From the NCBI RefSeq assembly GCF_045679555.1, contig NC_092091.1:18474072-18538071 (forward strand): 64,000 nucleotides of DNA. Reading direction: 5' to 3'. The notes under the pieces are model-generated. The model was not told the DNA's origin, did not search any database, and worked only from the letters and a program-made list of their open reading frames with translations. This DNA is from Salvelinus alpinus. Taxonomy: Eukaryota; Chordata; Actinopteri; Salmoniformes; Salmonidae. Positions 1-12,584 of the stretch are shown piece by piece. The translations under genes and the position numbers were made by a program. How positions within the stretch are numbered: position 1 is the stretch's first letter; the number at the start of each line of letters is the position of its first letter.

Positions 1-301
1 CCGTTTTGTCACCAAAGCCCCATATACTACCCACCACTGCGACCTGTACACTCTCGTTGGCTGGCCCTCGCTTCATACTCGTCGCCAAACCCACTGGCTC
101 CAGGTCACCTGAAACCCCACCTCTTTAAGGAATACCTAGGATAGGATAAAGTAATCCTTCTAACCCCCCCCCCCCCCTTAAAAGAGTTAGATGCACTATT
201 GTAAAGTGGTTGTTCCACTGGATATCATAAGGTGAATGCACCAATTTGTAAGTCGCTCTGGATAAGAGCGTCTGCTAAATGACTTAAATGTAAATGTAAA
301 T
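1..301 (+). repeat. LINE 3' end with SINE-like tail
   Basis: The left edge holds the 3' end of a non-LTR retrotransposon. It ends near 240-275 in the motif GATAAGAGCGTCTGCTAAAT followed by short AAATGT repeats. From established knowledge, this tail is shared by salmonid HpaI-type SINEs and their partner LINE (RSg-1). A run of about 13 C occurs near 165. The element continues off the left edge, so only the tail is certain. Confidence 0.6.
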
Positions 302-995
302 CTACAAGACCCTGCTAGGTAAAGTCCCCCCTTATCTCAGCTCGCTGGTCACCATAGCAGCACCTACCTGTAGCACGCGCTCCAGCAGGTATATCTCTCT
401 GGTCACCCCCAAAACCAATTCTTCCTTTGGCCGCCTCTCCTTCCAGTTCTCTGCTGCCAATGACTGGAACGAACTACAAAAATCTCTGAAACTGGAAACA
501 CTTATCTCCTTCACTAGCTTTAAGCACCAGCTGTCAGAGCAGCTCATAGATTACTGCACCTGTACATAGCCCATCTATAATTTAGCCCAAACAACTACCT
601 CTTTACCTACTGTATTTATTTATTTATTTTGCTCCTTTGCACCCCATTATTTCTATCTCTACTTTTTCTATCTCTACTATCTCTACTCTACTTTTTTTTT
701 TACTTGCTATATTGTATTTACTTCGCCACCATGGCCTTTTTATATTTTTATTTATTTATATATATATTTTGTTTGCCTTCACCTCCCTTATCTCACCTCA
801 CTTGCTCATATTGTATATAGACTTATTTTTCACTGTATTATTGACTGTATGTTTGTTTTACTCCATGTGTAACTATGTGTTGTTGTATGTGTCGAACTGC
901 TTTGCTTTATCTTGGCCAGGTCGCAATTGTAAATGAGAACGTGTTCTCAATTTGCCTACCTGGTTAAATAAAGGTGAAATAAATAAATAAAATAA
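302..995 (+). repeat. Second LINE, RT C-terminus and 3' UTR
   Basis: A second non-LTR element abuts the first. About 302-570 translates into the extreme C-terminal part of a LINE ORF2, with SRYISLVTPK and SAANDWNELQKSLKLETLIS as recognisable stretches. The 3' UTR is T-rich and ends in an (AAATA)n tail near 965-990. It is 5' truncated, as is usual for target-primed retrotransposition. Confidence 0.6.
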
Positions 996-2128
996 AATCT
1001 AGCTAGCTAAAGCCTGGTGGGCTAGTTAGTTAGGCACCATGGTTGGCTAGTTAGCTACATTAGCTAAAGTTGACTAGTTAGCTGACGACCTTATGGGATC
1101 AATATTTTCCCATATAAAACATAAATGTTTTTGTTCCACGAGTGCATCTGTTGTACATGACTAATCAAAAATGACTGGTGAATTTGGTTATACATGTCAG
1201 CAGGGATGGAAATTAAGCTAGCCGGAGTCTAATACTGACACAGCAGTGAAATGTTGCCTTTACAAACATCGCATGCCACAGATGTAGGACCTGAATGTAG
1301 AAATTGTGGGCTGCTGGCCAATGCCCAAAATCCTTTATGTTACATTACTGCATGTCAGTCCCTTTCAGATGATCCCCCTATCACTGTTGGTCCTCCTCAG
1401 TGACCTCACGGCTGAGGGTTTTAACTTTCCTCTTGAGAATTTGAATCAGAAGTACAGTCGTATGACTCATCGCAATACTTCACCTCTTCGGGAAATAGTA
1501 CCTTAGATTGTCCTGATCATCTAGTTGAGCATTCCAGATAATTCCTCCATTCCAGCAGAAATGTTCCATCCACATAGTCAGATTTTAGATGTGCAGATAG
1601 ACCAAGGCCCAGTCTATTTTACCAATACTATAATCAAGTCTGAAGAAGCTGTTTATTGGGAAACAAGAACAAACAATGAGGCATGAGGATTGGGTGTTGA
1701 GGGACCACTTGTCACATTGTCCCATGGTGGATTTGTGACATAATAAACAATGTATTTTCTGTCATGATAAAGATGTTGATACAGCATTGAAAAAGACCCA
1801 CCACAGACCAAATGTCTATTTGTTTTCCAGACCAACAGGAAGGTGTGCATCCCTCAGACCATCTGGTGCATGGACATCCTGTGCCAGTGTGATTCAGTTG
1901 TGGAGACGACAGCACATCGAGCCTGTGGTCGAACAGGTCAGTAACTCATCAAATATGATACAATATTGTGTAAAACATAGAATTTGTATATGCATTGAAA
2001 AACAGATTGGAAGATAACCTCCAAAGTAGGAACAGAAACAATTTGTGCATAAACTATTTACAAGTTATTTACAGATGTTCACTGTTGCAGTGCCAACTTT
2101 GGGAGCATGTGGTCCTTGAAAAACTCCT
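996..2128. other. No gene recognised
   Basis: Between the LINE tail and the YqaJ-like fragment I see only short chance reading frames. A local run of GCTAG/TTAG motifs lies at about 1000-1085. No splice-consistent exon or known repeat was recognised. Confidence 0.4.
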
Positions 2129-2520
2129 CTAGTCCAGCAATAGGAGTCTGCCAGAGGTTGTCACGCTGGATGGGGAAGTTGACGGAGGCTTTAGTGGTCC
2201 ACACAATGAATAAGCAAGTGTCCTTTCCAGTGTTGTGGAGCTGCCCTTAACCTGCTGCCAGTAAGGATGGTATTCACGGAGGCTGTAAGACCCTCCCTTC
2301 TGGATATAGAAATCCTTCGACTTCACTGCCTCTTCAATGTTAAGGTCCCTTGCACCATAGGGACACTTAACCTCCACCACTGCTGTGGTGCCCACTCTGG
2401 CTATCTACCACCAGACCATCCGGTGAGGCACCCAGGATCCCAGACCCCATGACCAAAAGCCTTGACTCCTGCCCATCCATCTCTGTAGCCATTTTGAATG
2501 CCTTGATGTCCTTCGTTATC
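2129..2520 (-). pseudogene. YqaJ-like exonuclease domain fragment
   Basis: The minus strand encodes GASPDGLV followed, after one frameshift near 2390, by VVEVKCPYGARDL and then YHPYWQQVKG. These fit the PD-(D/E)xK nuclease core of YqaJ/lambda-exonuclease-like proteins: the SPDG aspartate and the E-x-K pair, then a Y-x-Q helix. In fish such domains commonly occur in large repeated, transposon-associated genes; which family this belongs to is inference. The frameshift and the lack of flanking exons point to a dead fragment. Assignment is by motif recall only. Confidence 0.55.
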
Positions 2521-3763
2521 TGTGCCCCATTTTTACCCCATTCAACGTCTCAACACCTTGAAATGTATTCCTTGTAAGAAATGTGCTATATAAATAGTTT
2601 TATTTGATAACATTAGAGATGTAGAATATTTAATAAACTGTAATTTTCATATGAGGGGAAGTGCAGTTTTTCTATAAACTTTTAATTGATAACTTGGGAT
2701 TTTATGAGTTGACATAGCATATAGTGGGAAGGATCCTATAAATCAAGACTGTGAATTCATGTACCACTATGAATAAATAAATACTGTGCCTTATGAAGAT
2801 TTGTCTCTGGTCATGAAAGTACAATACAGACTGGATGTCTAAACAAAGTACATTCTGAATGTGAATAGATTTGTATATTCATTCTCATCAATGACAACAT
2901 TCTAGAACTGAGTTATCACTCATCGAAGTCTGGTATCTGGAATAATCTGGTTAATGATTGTATAATTGATTAAGTGTCTCTTTCCTTGTAGGATGTTGAC
3001 AGCCTTTTAGAAAAAAATGTATTATAAAGATGCTCAAACTTAACTTAAAAATGTTCGCCTAAAATGATATACCCAAATCTAACTGCCTGTAGCTCAGGCC
3101 CTGAAGCAAGGATATGCATATTCTTGGTACCATTTGAAAGGAAACACTTTGAAATTTGTGAAAATGTGAAAGGAATGCATGAGAATATAACACAATAGAT
3201 CTGGTAAAAGAAAATATAAAGAAAAAAACAACCGTTCTTTTGTATTTGTTTTGTACCATCATCTTTGAAATGCAAGAGAAAGGCCATAATGTATTATTCT
3301 AGCCCAAGTGCAATTTAGATTTTGGCCACTAGATGGCAGCAGTGTATGTGCAACGTTTTAGACTGATCCAATGAACCATTGTATTTCTGTTCAAAATTTT
3401 GTATCGAGACTGCCCAAATGTGTCTTATTTGTTTATTAATAACTTTTCATGTTCAAAATTGTGCACTCTCCTCAAACAATATCATTATATTATTTCACTA
3501 TAATAGCTACTGTAAATAGGACAGTGCAGTTAGATTAACAAGAATTTAAGATTTCTGCCAATATCAGATATGTCCTGGGAAATGTTCATGTTACTTACAA
3601 CCTCATGCTAATCGCATTAGCCTACGTTAGCTCAACCGTCCCGTGGACGGGACACCGATCCCGAAGAAGTTTAGCTACACTCACGACACAGGATCATGCT
3701 GGCCCTGACAAAACTGGCAATTTCCCCTCACTATAGCTACACTTCTCCACATCGCCAGACTTA
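2521..3763. other. AT-rich spacer, no gene
   Basis: AT-rich sequence with no supported gene. At about 3600-3670 there is a short stretch (CGTCCCGTGGACGGGACACC) that contains a small inverted repeat and resembles a dispersed repeat, but I cannot assign it. Confidence 0.4.
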
Positions 3764-5374
3764 CAGTTGAAGTCAGAAATTTACATACACTTAGGTTGGA
3801 GTCATTAAAACTCGTTTTTCAACTACTCCACCAATTTCTTGTTAACAAACTATAGTTTTGGCAAGTCGGTTAGGACATCTACTTTGTGCATGACACAAGT
3901 AATTTTCCAACAATTGTTTACAGACAGATTATTTCACTTATAATTCACTGTATCACAATTCCAGTGGGTCAGAAGTTTACTGTGCTATTAAACAGCTTGG
4001 AAAATGTCAGAAAATTATGTCATAGCTTTAGAAGCTTCTGATAGGCTAATTGACATCATTTGAGTCAATTGGAGGTGTACCTGGGGATGTATTTCAAGGC
4101 CTACCTTCACACTCAGTGCCTCTTTGCTTGACATCATGGGAAAATCAAAAGAAATCAGAGCAAAAAATTGTAGAACTCCACAAGTCTGGTTCATCCTTGG
4201 GAGGAATTTCCAAACGCCTGAAGATACCACACTCATCTGTACTAACAATAGTACACAAGTATAAACACCATGGGACCACACCATGGGACCACGCAGCCGT
4301 CATACCACTCAGGAAGGAGATGCGTTCTGTCTCCTAGAGATGAACGTACTTTGGTGCGAAAAGTGCAAATCAATCTCAGAATAACAGCAAAGGACCTTGT
4401 GAAGATGCTGGAGGAAACAGGTACAAAAGTATCTACACCCACAGTAAAACGAGTCCTATATCGACATAACCTGAAAGGCCGCTCAGCAAGGAAGAAGCCA
4501 CTGCTCCAAAACTGCCATAAAAAAGCCAGACTACGGTTTGCAACTGCACATGGGGACAAAGATCGTACTTTTTGGAGAAATGTCCTCTGATCTGATGAAA
4601 CAAAAATATAACTGTTTTGCCATAATGACCATCGTTATGTTAACAGGAGAAAGGGAGATGCTTGCAAGCCGAAGAACACCATCCCAACCATGAAGCATGG
4701 GGGTGGCAGCATCGTGTTGTGGGGGTGCTTTGCTGCAGGAGGGACTGGTGCACTTCACAAAATAGATGTCATCACGCGGGAGGAAAATTATAAGCAACAT
4801 CTCAAGACATCAGTCAGGAAGTTAAAGCTTGGTCACAAATGGGTCTTCCAAATGGACAATGACCCCAAGCAAACTTCCAATATTCTGGCAAAATGGCTTA
4901 AGGACAACAAAGTCAAGGTATTGGAGTGGCCATCACAAAGCCCTGACCTCAATCCTATAGAAAATCTGTGGGCAGAACTGAAAAAGCGCGTGCAAGCAAG
5001 CTGGCCTACAAACCTGACTCAGTTGCACCAGCTCTGTCAGGAGGAATGGGCCAAAATTCACCCAACTTATTGTGGGAAGCTTGTGGAAGGCTACCCGAAA
5101 CGTTTGACCCAAGTTAAACAATTTAAAGGCAATGTTACCAAATACTAATTGAGTGTATGTAAACTTCTGACCCACTGGGAATATGATGAAAGAAATAAAA
5201 GCTGAAATAAATCATTCTCTCTACAATTATTCAGACATTTTACATTCTTAAAATAAGTGGTGATCATAAATTATCTAAGACAAGGATTTTTATTCTGATT
5301 AAATGTCAGTAATTGTGAAAAACTGAGTTTAAATGTATTTGGCTAAGGTGTATGTAAACTTCCGACTTCAACTG
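3764..5374 (+). mobile_element. Tc1-like element, Sleeping Beauty lineage
   Basis: A full-length, about 1.6 kb Tc1/mariner element flanked by TA at 3762-3763 and 5375-5376. Outer repeats begin CAGTTGAAGTCAGAAATTTA on the left and end in its complement on the right. Inner direct-repeat copies (CCAGTGGGTCAGAAGTTTAC near 3961 and its complement near 5158) give the IR/DR layout known from Sleeping Beauty-type salmonid elements. Both ends are well preserved but the transposase is broken, so any movement would need a transposase supplied in trans. Confidence 0.92.
4136..5148 (+). pseudogene. Tc1 transposase pseudogene
   Basis: DD34E transposase remnant. It reads MGKSKEI at the start and ends GNVTKY. 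Recognisable parts are the paired DNA-binding region with RRCVLSPRDERTLVRKV, the SDETKI first catalytic aspartate, QMDNDPKQTS with the second aspartate, and DLNPIENLW with the glutamate. It is inactivated by frameshifts near 4160-4200, a small duplication of the GGGACCAC motif near 4270-4290 and stop codons near 4589 and 4610. The C-terminal 152 codons (4690-5148) remain open. Confidence 0.9.
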
Positions 5375-5599
5375 TATAGTGGTCTTATCCCTTTTAATGC
5401 TCATATGCTCATCCTTGAAAATTGACATAAGGTCTGAAATAGACACCAAAGTTGACATACTGTACAAACAATTATCTAGGCTATGTAAAACAAAATGATT
5501 GTTTGATCTACTGCTCTGATAACTAGCTAGCTAAAGTGTAGTCTTTTGCTAGCTAAAACAGAGAAAGGAGACGTAAGTTCATGGGTTGGGCACAAAGGT

Positions 5600-6479
5600 C
5601 TCTGAAGGCGCTCGTGAACTGTAGCTGACAGTGTTGGCTAGAGATGGCGTGCAGGAGATTGCTGTCTCAACGTCAACAGTGAAGAGGCGACTCCAGGATG
5701 CTGGCCTTCTAGGCAGAGTTCCTCTGTAGAGTGTCTGTGTTCTTTTGCCCATCTTAATATTTTATTTGTATTGGTCAGTCTGAGATATGGCTTTTTCTCT
5801 GCAACTCTGCCTAGAAGGCAAGCATCCCGGAGTCGCCTCTTCACTGTTGACGTTGAGACTGGTGTTTTGCAGGTACTATTTAATGAAGCTGCCCGTTGAG
5901 GACTTGTGAGGCGTCTGTTTATCAAATTAGACACTCTAATGTACTTGTCTTGCTCAGTTGTGCACCGGGGCCTCCCACTCCTCTTTCTATTCTAAGAGCC
6001 AGTTTGTGCTGTTCTGTGAAGGGAGTAGTACATAGCGTTGTACGAGATCTTCAGTTTCTTGGCAATTTCTTGGATGGAATTGCCTTAATTTCTCAGAACA
6101 AGAATAGACTGACGAGTTTCAGAAGAAAGTGCTTTGTTTCTGGCCATTTTGAGCCTGTAATCAAACTCACAAACGCCGATGCTCCAGATAATCAACTAGT
6201 CTAAAGAAGGCCAGTTTTATTGCTTCTTTAATCAGGACAACAGTTTTCAGCTGTGCTAACGCAACGTGCCATTGGAACACAGGAGTGATGGTTGCTGATA
6301 ATGGGCCTCTGTACGCCAATGTAGATATTCCATAAAATAATCTGCCGTTTCCAACAATAGTCATTTACAACAACGTTTACACTGTATTTCTGATCAATTT
6401 GATGTTATGTGTGCTTTTCTTTTCTTTCTTTCAAAATCAAGGACATTTATAAGTGACCCAAAACTTTTGAATGGTAGTG
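5600..6479 (-). mobile_element. Decayed Tc1-like element with foldback
   Basis: The right end CTTTTGAATGGTAGTG is followed by TA at 6480-6481 and is a typical Tc1 terminal repeat. Minus-strand translation near 5640-5930 gives transposase N-terminal pieces such as TSTVKRRLRDACLLGRV. About 5660-5725 is an inverted copy of 5812-5870, so the left end has been rearranged into a foldback. I cannot place an intact left terminal repeat. Confidence 0.75.
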
Positions 6480-6481
6480 TA

Positions 6482-7591
6482 GGTGTTCCTTTTGTCCAGG
6501 TGGGAAATGGCAGTGTGGAGTACAATAAAGATTTCATCATCTGTGGATCTGTTGGGGTGGTATGCAAATTGGAGTGGGTCTAGGGTTTGGGATAATGTTG
6601 TTAATGTGAGCCATGACCAGCCTTTCAAAGCACTTCATGGCTACAGACTTGAGTGCTACGGGTCAGTAGTCATTTAGGCAGGTTACCTTAGTATTCTTGG
6701 GCACAGGGACTATGGTGGTCTGCTTGAAACTTGTTGGTATTACAGACTCAGTCAGGGACAGGTTGAAAATGTCAGTGAAGACACTTGCCAGTTGGTCAGC
6801 TCATGCTCAGAGTACACGTTCTGGTAATCCGTCTGGCCCTGCGGTCTTGTGAATGTTGACCTGTTTAAAGGTCTTAATCACATCGGCTGCAGAGAGCGTG
6901 ATCACACAGTCGCCCGGAACAGCTGATGCTCTCATGCATGTTTCAGTGTTACTTGCCTCGAAGCGAGCATGGAAGTAATTTAGCTCGTCTGGTAGGCTTG
7001 TGTCACTGGGCAGCTCGCGACTGTCCTTCCCTTTGTAGTCTGCAATAGTTAGCAAGCCCTGCCACATCCAACGAGCGTCGGAGCTGGTGCAGTACGATTC
7101 AATCTTGGTCCTGTATTGACGGTTTGCCTGTTTGATGGTTCGTCGGAGGGCATAGCAGGATTTCTTATAAGCTTCTGGGTTAGAGTCCCGCTCCTTGAAA
7201 GAGGCAGCTGTAGCCTTTAGCTGAGTGCGGATGTTGGCTTCTGGTTGGGGTATTTACGTACAGTCACTGTGGGGACGACGTCATTGACGCACTTATTGAT
7301 GAAGTCAGTGACTGATGTGGTGTACTCCTCAACGCCATCGGAAGAATCCAGGAACATATTCCAGTCTGTGTTTGCAAAACAGTCCTGTTGCTTAGCATCT
7401 GCTTCATCTGATCTCTTTTTTATTGACCGAGTCACTGGTGCTTCCTGCTTTAGTTTTTGCTTGTAAGCAGGAATCAGGAGGATATAATTATGTTCAGATT
7501 TGCCAAATGGAGGGCAGGAGAGAGAGGTTTGTACACGTCTCTGTGTGTGAAGTAAAGGTGGTGTAGAGTTTTTTTCCCTCTGGTTGCACAT
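6482..7591 (-). mobile_element. L2/CR1-type LINE fragment
   Basis: Minus-strand translation gives successive parts of a fish LINE ORF2. These are the linker upstream of the reverse transcriptase (QKLKQEAPVTRSIKKRSDEA at about 7400-7470), the region ending PDELNYFHARFEASNTET, the [10 protein letters not shown] motif near 6850, and PLQFAYHPNRSTDD near 6560. Several frameshifts and stops make it dead. It is truncated exactly where the neighbouring Tc1 element ends, suggesting the Tc1 inserted into it. Its protein matches the copies at 35 kb and 50 kb. Confidence 0.85.
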
Positions 7592-9096
7592 TTAATATGC
7601 TGGTAGAAATTAGGTTAGCATTATTAGCATTTAACATTTTTGAGAGTAAATTGAGGCAAATGTATTGAAACTCGCCTTGTTCGAGAGAGAATTACATGAC
7701 TATCAAAATGTCAAGCCAGGGTAAGCCTACACAAAACACAGACCTTATATGAAGTTTATAAAATTCAAGATGCATAAATTAATTGGGAAAAAACAATTGG
7801 AACCATTACCGGGTTTTACCGCTAGGTTGTATTGGTATTATGACGCGTCCAATGTGCCCGACTATAGAGATCAATAGTAATGGAATCTTTTTGTAGGCAC
7901 TAACTCCGCTATGGTTCGTTGTACAAAGCCTATGGGGAAATTAATATAATTTTTGTAGGGTTTTTGGATAAATCTAGAAAATAAGGGATGTGCAAAACAC
8001 AGGCTTAGGAGATCTTTTACATTTTGTTCTTTGTAAATTTTAAAGCATTTATGTAATATGAAAAAACACAAAGCACATAAAGGCTTCATAATAGAACAAA
8101 ATAAACAAGATATCCTAAGTATGTGTTAAAGTCAGAACGAATTTTCAGCGTTTATCCCTAAACCCTATAATTTTCCTCATAGGAATGGCTGAATGAACCA
8201 GGGGTAACTAATTTCCATTCTTTTGGACTACAAGCTGGCGAGCTCTATAGCTAGTGGGAAACTGACGAAAAAGCGCATCGTCATGTTTCCTTGAGCTTCC
8301 TTCCTTTCTTTCTTGAGGTAATAACTGATCCGTATGTAATGAATATGAGAAAGGGGTTACTGCTATCATCAATCCAACGCTCTCAGGTCTGATAGCTTTA
8401 AGGAAGAGGAAAGGGGGATACATTTCAAAGAAATACAATGAAGTATGATAGGGCACATGAGAAGATTAGATCAATGAAATGCCTCTTGATGGGCGTTTAG
8501 AGTCCTTTAGACATAAATTGTGTGGATTTTACATATTAATTCTACGGATCGCTAATTAGACCAACCATTTAGATTTTTGCAATGTTTAATATTGCTTTTT
8601 TATTTCTCATCAGACGTTTTGTTCAATGGAGCTTTTTAGCATCAGAAGATAGAAGACTGTGATCATGGAACACTGTCAAAAAAGAGAGAGAAGAGAGCAG
8701 GTAGAGACACCTTAATGTACAAGGTTATCAACATTTATTCTGTTGTGGATAAAATGTACATGATGTAAATGAATGATCTTTTCACTCAGTGCAAACTCCT
8801 CCCACCGGGGTAACCAGGGTAGCTGAGGGGATTTGATTATCTGGCCCGGGTAACCCCTGTGGGAGGAGTTTGCAGCGAGTAAAAAGTGATTTGTATTCGT
8901 TTTGGAACCGGGCTGCCTCCCGAGCGTGAGCCAGGTGCCCAGTTCAAAGCCCACCGCGAAGTCGGCTCAAAACAAAGGTGACGTAGCCTAGGCTAGATTA
9001 AGCACGTGGAGTAATTGGGAATCTGTGTTCACATGAAAATGACTGCTTTATCTGCCTTTACAATGAAAACTAGTTAGAAAATGTGAACATACACTG
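7592..9096. other. No gene recognised
   Basis: About 1.5 kb of AT-rich sequence with no supported exon, apart from the inverted repeat at 8778-8890. Short open frames here have no recognisable motifs. Confidence 0.4.
8778..8890. repeat. Short inverted repeat, MITE-like
   Basis: Left arm GCAAACTCCTCCCACC and right arm GTGGGAGGAGTTTGC pair over about 35-40 bases with few mismatches around a short centre. The whole unit is about 110 bases. It resembles a small foldback transposon remnant; the family is not recognised. Confidence 0.55.
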
Positions 9097-9097
9097 A

Positions 9098-9523
9098 GTG
9101 TACAAAACATTAAGAACACCTTCCTAATATTGAGTTGTACCCCTTCATTTTGCCTTCAGAACAACATCAATTTGTCAGGGCTTGGACTCTACAAGATGTC
9201 AAAAGCGTCCTTTGGTGGGTGGACCATTCTTGATACAGAAGGGAAACTGTTGAGCGTGAAAGACCCATCAGCGTTGCAGTTCTTGACACAGACCGGTGTA
9301 CCATGCCCCATTCAAAGCCACTTAAATATTTTGTCTTGCTAATTCAACTTCTGAATGGCACACATACACAATCCATGTCTCAATTGTCTCAAGGCTTAAA
9401 AATCCTTCCCTTCATCTACAGGGATTGACATGGATTTAACAAATGACATCAATAAGGGATTATAGCTTTCACCTGGTCAATCTATGTCATGGAAAGAGCA
9501 GGTGTTCTTAATGTTTTGTACAC
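9098..9523. mobile_element. Non-autonomous DNA transposon (MITE)
   Basis: Terminal inverted repeats TGTACAAAACATTAAGAACA (9099) and its exact complement (ending 9522) bound a 426-base element. The interior holds a degraded Tc1-like end region. This sequence type is, to my knowledge, dispersed through salmonid genomes. No transposase is encoded. Confidence 0.8.
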
Positions 9524-9714
9524 ATTGTATATTTTATGGAAAAGAGATATGTTTCTGGATGATGTGCCATGCTGCCTTGTTGACAAAATGACTGAATGGT
9601 GCAGTTTACTGTTCTATTAGAGAAGGGCACTCCTCCCTCAACACTTTTGCCCGTTCATGTCACAGGCCACAGACTGTGGCACCACGGCTCAGATTAATAG
9701 AACTCTCACTGTTT

Positions 9715-10058
9715 CTCCCGTGTGAGTCCTCATGTGTATCTTTTGATATCCAATTGGATTGAAGCCTGGCCACAATTAGGGCAGTAACATAGCCTGATTT
9801 CTCCTCTGTGTGAATCCAAATGGTCATTTTCAAATAGTGCCTGTAGCTTTTCCCACAATGACTGCAATGTTATTATTTCTCCCCTGTGTGAATCCTTCTG
9901 AGATATTTCAGAGTTCCACTCTGATTGAATGTTTTGCCACAATCGGGGCAGTGATATGATTTCTCCCCTGTGTGGCTCCTCATGTGCACTGTAAGTTCAT
10001 TGTTTAAGGTGAACCATTTACTACAAATATGACAACAAAACCTGCAAACAATCTGCAA
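9715..10058 (-). pseudogene. C2H2 zinc-finger fragment
   Basis: Minus-strand translation shows one good C2H2 finger (CCHICSKW ... LTVHMRSHTGEK). A second, CPDCGKTFNQSGTLKYLRRIH, has its first zinc-binding histidine replaced by leucine. Further decayed fingers with stops and frameshifts run towards 9715. HTGEK-type linkers identify a Kruppel-type poly-finger protein. No KRAB or other N-terminal domain is visible. It is most likely a broken duplicate exon. Confidence 0.75.
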
Positions 10059-10085
10059 TGTGAGCTTGTTTCCAGGTGACTACTT

Positions 10086-10290
10086 CACGAAGCTGGTTGA
10101 GAGAATGCCAAGAATGTGCAGAGCTGTCAAGGCAAAGGGAGGCTACTTTGAAGAATCTCAAATATGCTTCTACACCTGCATTGCTTGCTGTTTGGGGTTT
10201 TAGGCTGGGTTTCTGTACAGCACTCCGAGATATTAGCTGATGTACGAAGGGCTATATAAAATACATTTGATTGATTGATTGAAATATGTG
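10086..10290 (+). repeat. Tc1 fragment joined to LINE tail
   Basis: 10086-10170 matches the GAAGCTGGTTGAGAGAATGC region of the Tc1 family seen at 29430-30003. It is followed by a LINE/SINE-like 3' tail (GATGTACGAAGGGCTATATA) ending in (TTGA)n at about 10270-10285. Confidence 0.6.
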
Positions 10291-10530
10291 TAACACTTTT
10301 TTGGTTACTGTATGAATGTGTTATTTCCTATTTTTGATATATTCACTATTATTCAGACACAGCATACTCTTGAATACAGGGTGGGTGTCATTTCAGTCAG
10401 AAATATAATTAATATAATTAACAGATCCCTTTAGACAACTACAATCAATGAAAATGTAAATGAATTGAAATTTTAAGTTTCAATTAGCACCACAAATCTT
10501 GAATGGGAATGTGTATTCTATTATCAGGTA

Positions 10531-10916
10531 TGAAGGTAAGCCCCAGATGCAGACCACGTCAAATAAACAATAGTTTAATATCCAACAGGGACAGACAATA
10601 GACAGGTCAAGGCAGGCAGGGGTCAGTAAACCAGAGAGGGGCAAAGGTACAGGTCGTCAGGCAGGCTCAGGGGCAGGCAGGCGGGCTCGGAATCAGGACA
10701 GGTGAAGGTCAAAACCAGGAGGGCGAGAAAAGAGAGACTGGAAAAAGCCGGCGCTGAGACACAAACTACTGGTTGACTTGAACAAACAAGACGAATTGGC
10801 AATAGACAAACAGAGAACACAGGTATAAATACACAGAGGATAATGGGGAAGATGGGCGACACCTGGAGGGGGTGGAGACAATCACAAAGACAGGTGAAAC
10901 AGATCAGGGTGTGACA
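10531..10916 (-). repeat. Solo LTR
   Basis: On the minus strand the unit starts TGTCACACCCTGATCTG and ends TTCA, giving TG...CA ends and a length of 386 bases. It matches the plus-strand LTR at 44027-44445 along much of its length. No internal retrotransposon genes flank it, so it is read as a solo LTR. A clean target duplication was not found. Confidence 0.75.
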
Positions 10917-12584
10917 GCTATGGAAGACTGCCAATATCATTTTAAACAGTGTTTATTCCCATTTAAGACAACATTCTCTGATGGGTGGACAACCATCTTT
11001 GTGGTACCATTTGTAAGTTTACATTTCAATTTTAGTCAAATTTATCAGCCAAACATGACACCCACTGTGTATTCAAGATTATGATGTGTCTCAACCATAG
11101 CAGGCACAACACATACTCCTCAGATGATGTGACATCTGTATGAATTCATACACAAATCATTAGGGCTGTATGTATTTTTAGATATTGGCCTATTGTAAAT
11201 GTGTATTATTGAAGCATCACCATCTTTCTTGCAAAAATAAATACAAATGCACACCACTTTAAGCTACATATTCATTTGAAAGAGGTAATGCATTTCCTAT
11301 TGATCAGCACAACAATTGATAAAACCATTTATTTTATCTAGTGATCCAACAATGATTTGGTTATTTATTAGCCATAATAAAACTAACTATTCGTTCTAAA
11401 TGTGAAGTGGTAATCTGATCTCTTATTTAAACTCAGCTTGCAAGCTTATCATGACGTTTGCACCTACTCATAATTACTTATCTTAACCCAAAATTGGTTT
11501 AGGCCTACTCTAATAGCTGCATTGTACACAAACAAATTGACACAGCTTGATTTTAGATTTTTACTTTCAAAATCCACAAGTAAAACGTACAGTTTCACAG
11601 AAATGTTCTCCAAAATGTTTATTTTTGAAAAATTGAAGATTTTTGGCAGATTTGATATAAACGGCGGTTTGGCTGACTTAAGAAACTTATTTAAAATAAC
11701 TACTTTATTTGGCACTTAGGAACTTACTATGGGCATTTATTTAACTTATTTAACATATTGAGATGAGAAAACATGTTTTAATTGGAATTGGGCTGCCTGA
11801 GTAAACGCAGCCTTAGACTTTGACCAACAATAGGTTGATATACTTTACCTTAAAACCAGGAACACAGATAACGTGGGCAGTGTTTATTATAGCCTTGAAG
11901 TCCACCTTTTGGTATTTTTTACCAGTTTCCATCTTTGTACAGCAAAACATGTAATAATTATTGATTGGGCTTACATGCCACTGTGATAGAAAGCCGAAGC
12001 TCTTTACAGTGTAAGTGGGATAATAAGTGCACCCATTTCATGTCCCATCTTCTTCAACTTCATTGAGAAACATTCAATTGTTAGTTAGTACTTCAACATT
12101 AATGAACTGAAATGATCTGTCTTTGAACATACTGCCTTCTAGTTCATTCCAGCAGCATGTTTCTCTTTGGCTTTTGTTTGTCTTTCCCATGGTGGCATTA
12201 ATTCATCTTTGTGCCGACAACTTGAGAACACCATTGAATTGAAAACCTTTACTCACCCAAGTTAGTTTTTTTTCCCCTGTCTAAGTTTATGCATCTGTTG
12301 AAGATCAAGAGTGTGACATATTACTACTAGAATGAAAGGGTTGTAGGGAAACAAACAACTTTGCTCTATCAAATAGAATAACTCTGTGCTTGGAATCGAA
12401 TCCATTAGCTAGCTAATTTTAGATGAGTAGCAAAAGTTAGCTATTAGATATCTCGAAAAGAAAAGACAACATCCTTTTGCGCCAAACTTTTGTCCTTTTT
12501 CAATGTTAGGAACTTTAGTGACGTTGACAATTCTTGTTCCCGAATGTATTTAGTTACTTGGTCCTCAAACGAACTCGAGAAATA
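10917..12584. other. AT-rich spacer, no gene
   Basis: No gene, exon or clear repeat recognised in this AT-rich interval. Confidence 0.4.

Noticed and set aside
3764-5374. An active Sleeping Beauty-like transposon
   Set aside because: Ends are good but the transposase has several frameshifts and stop codons.
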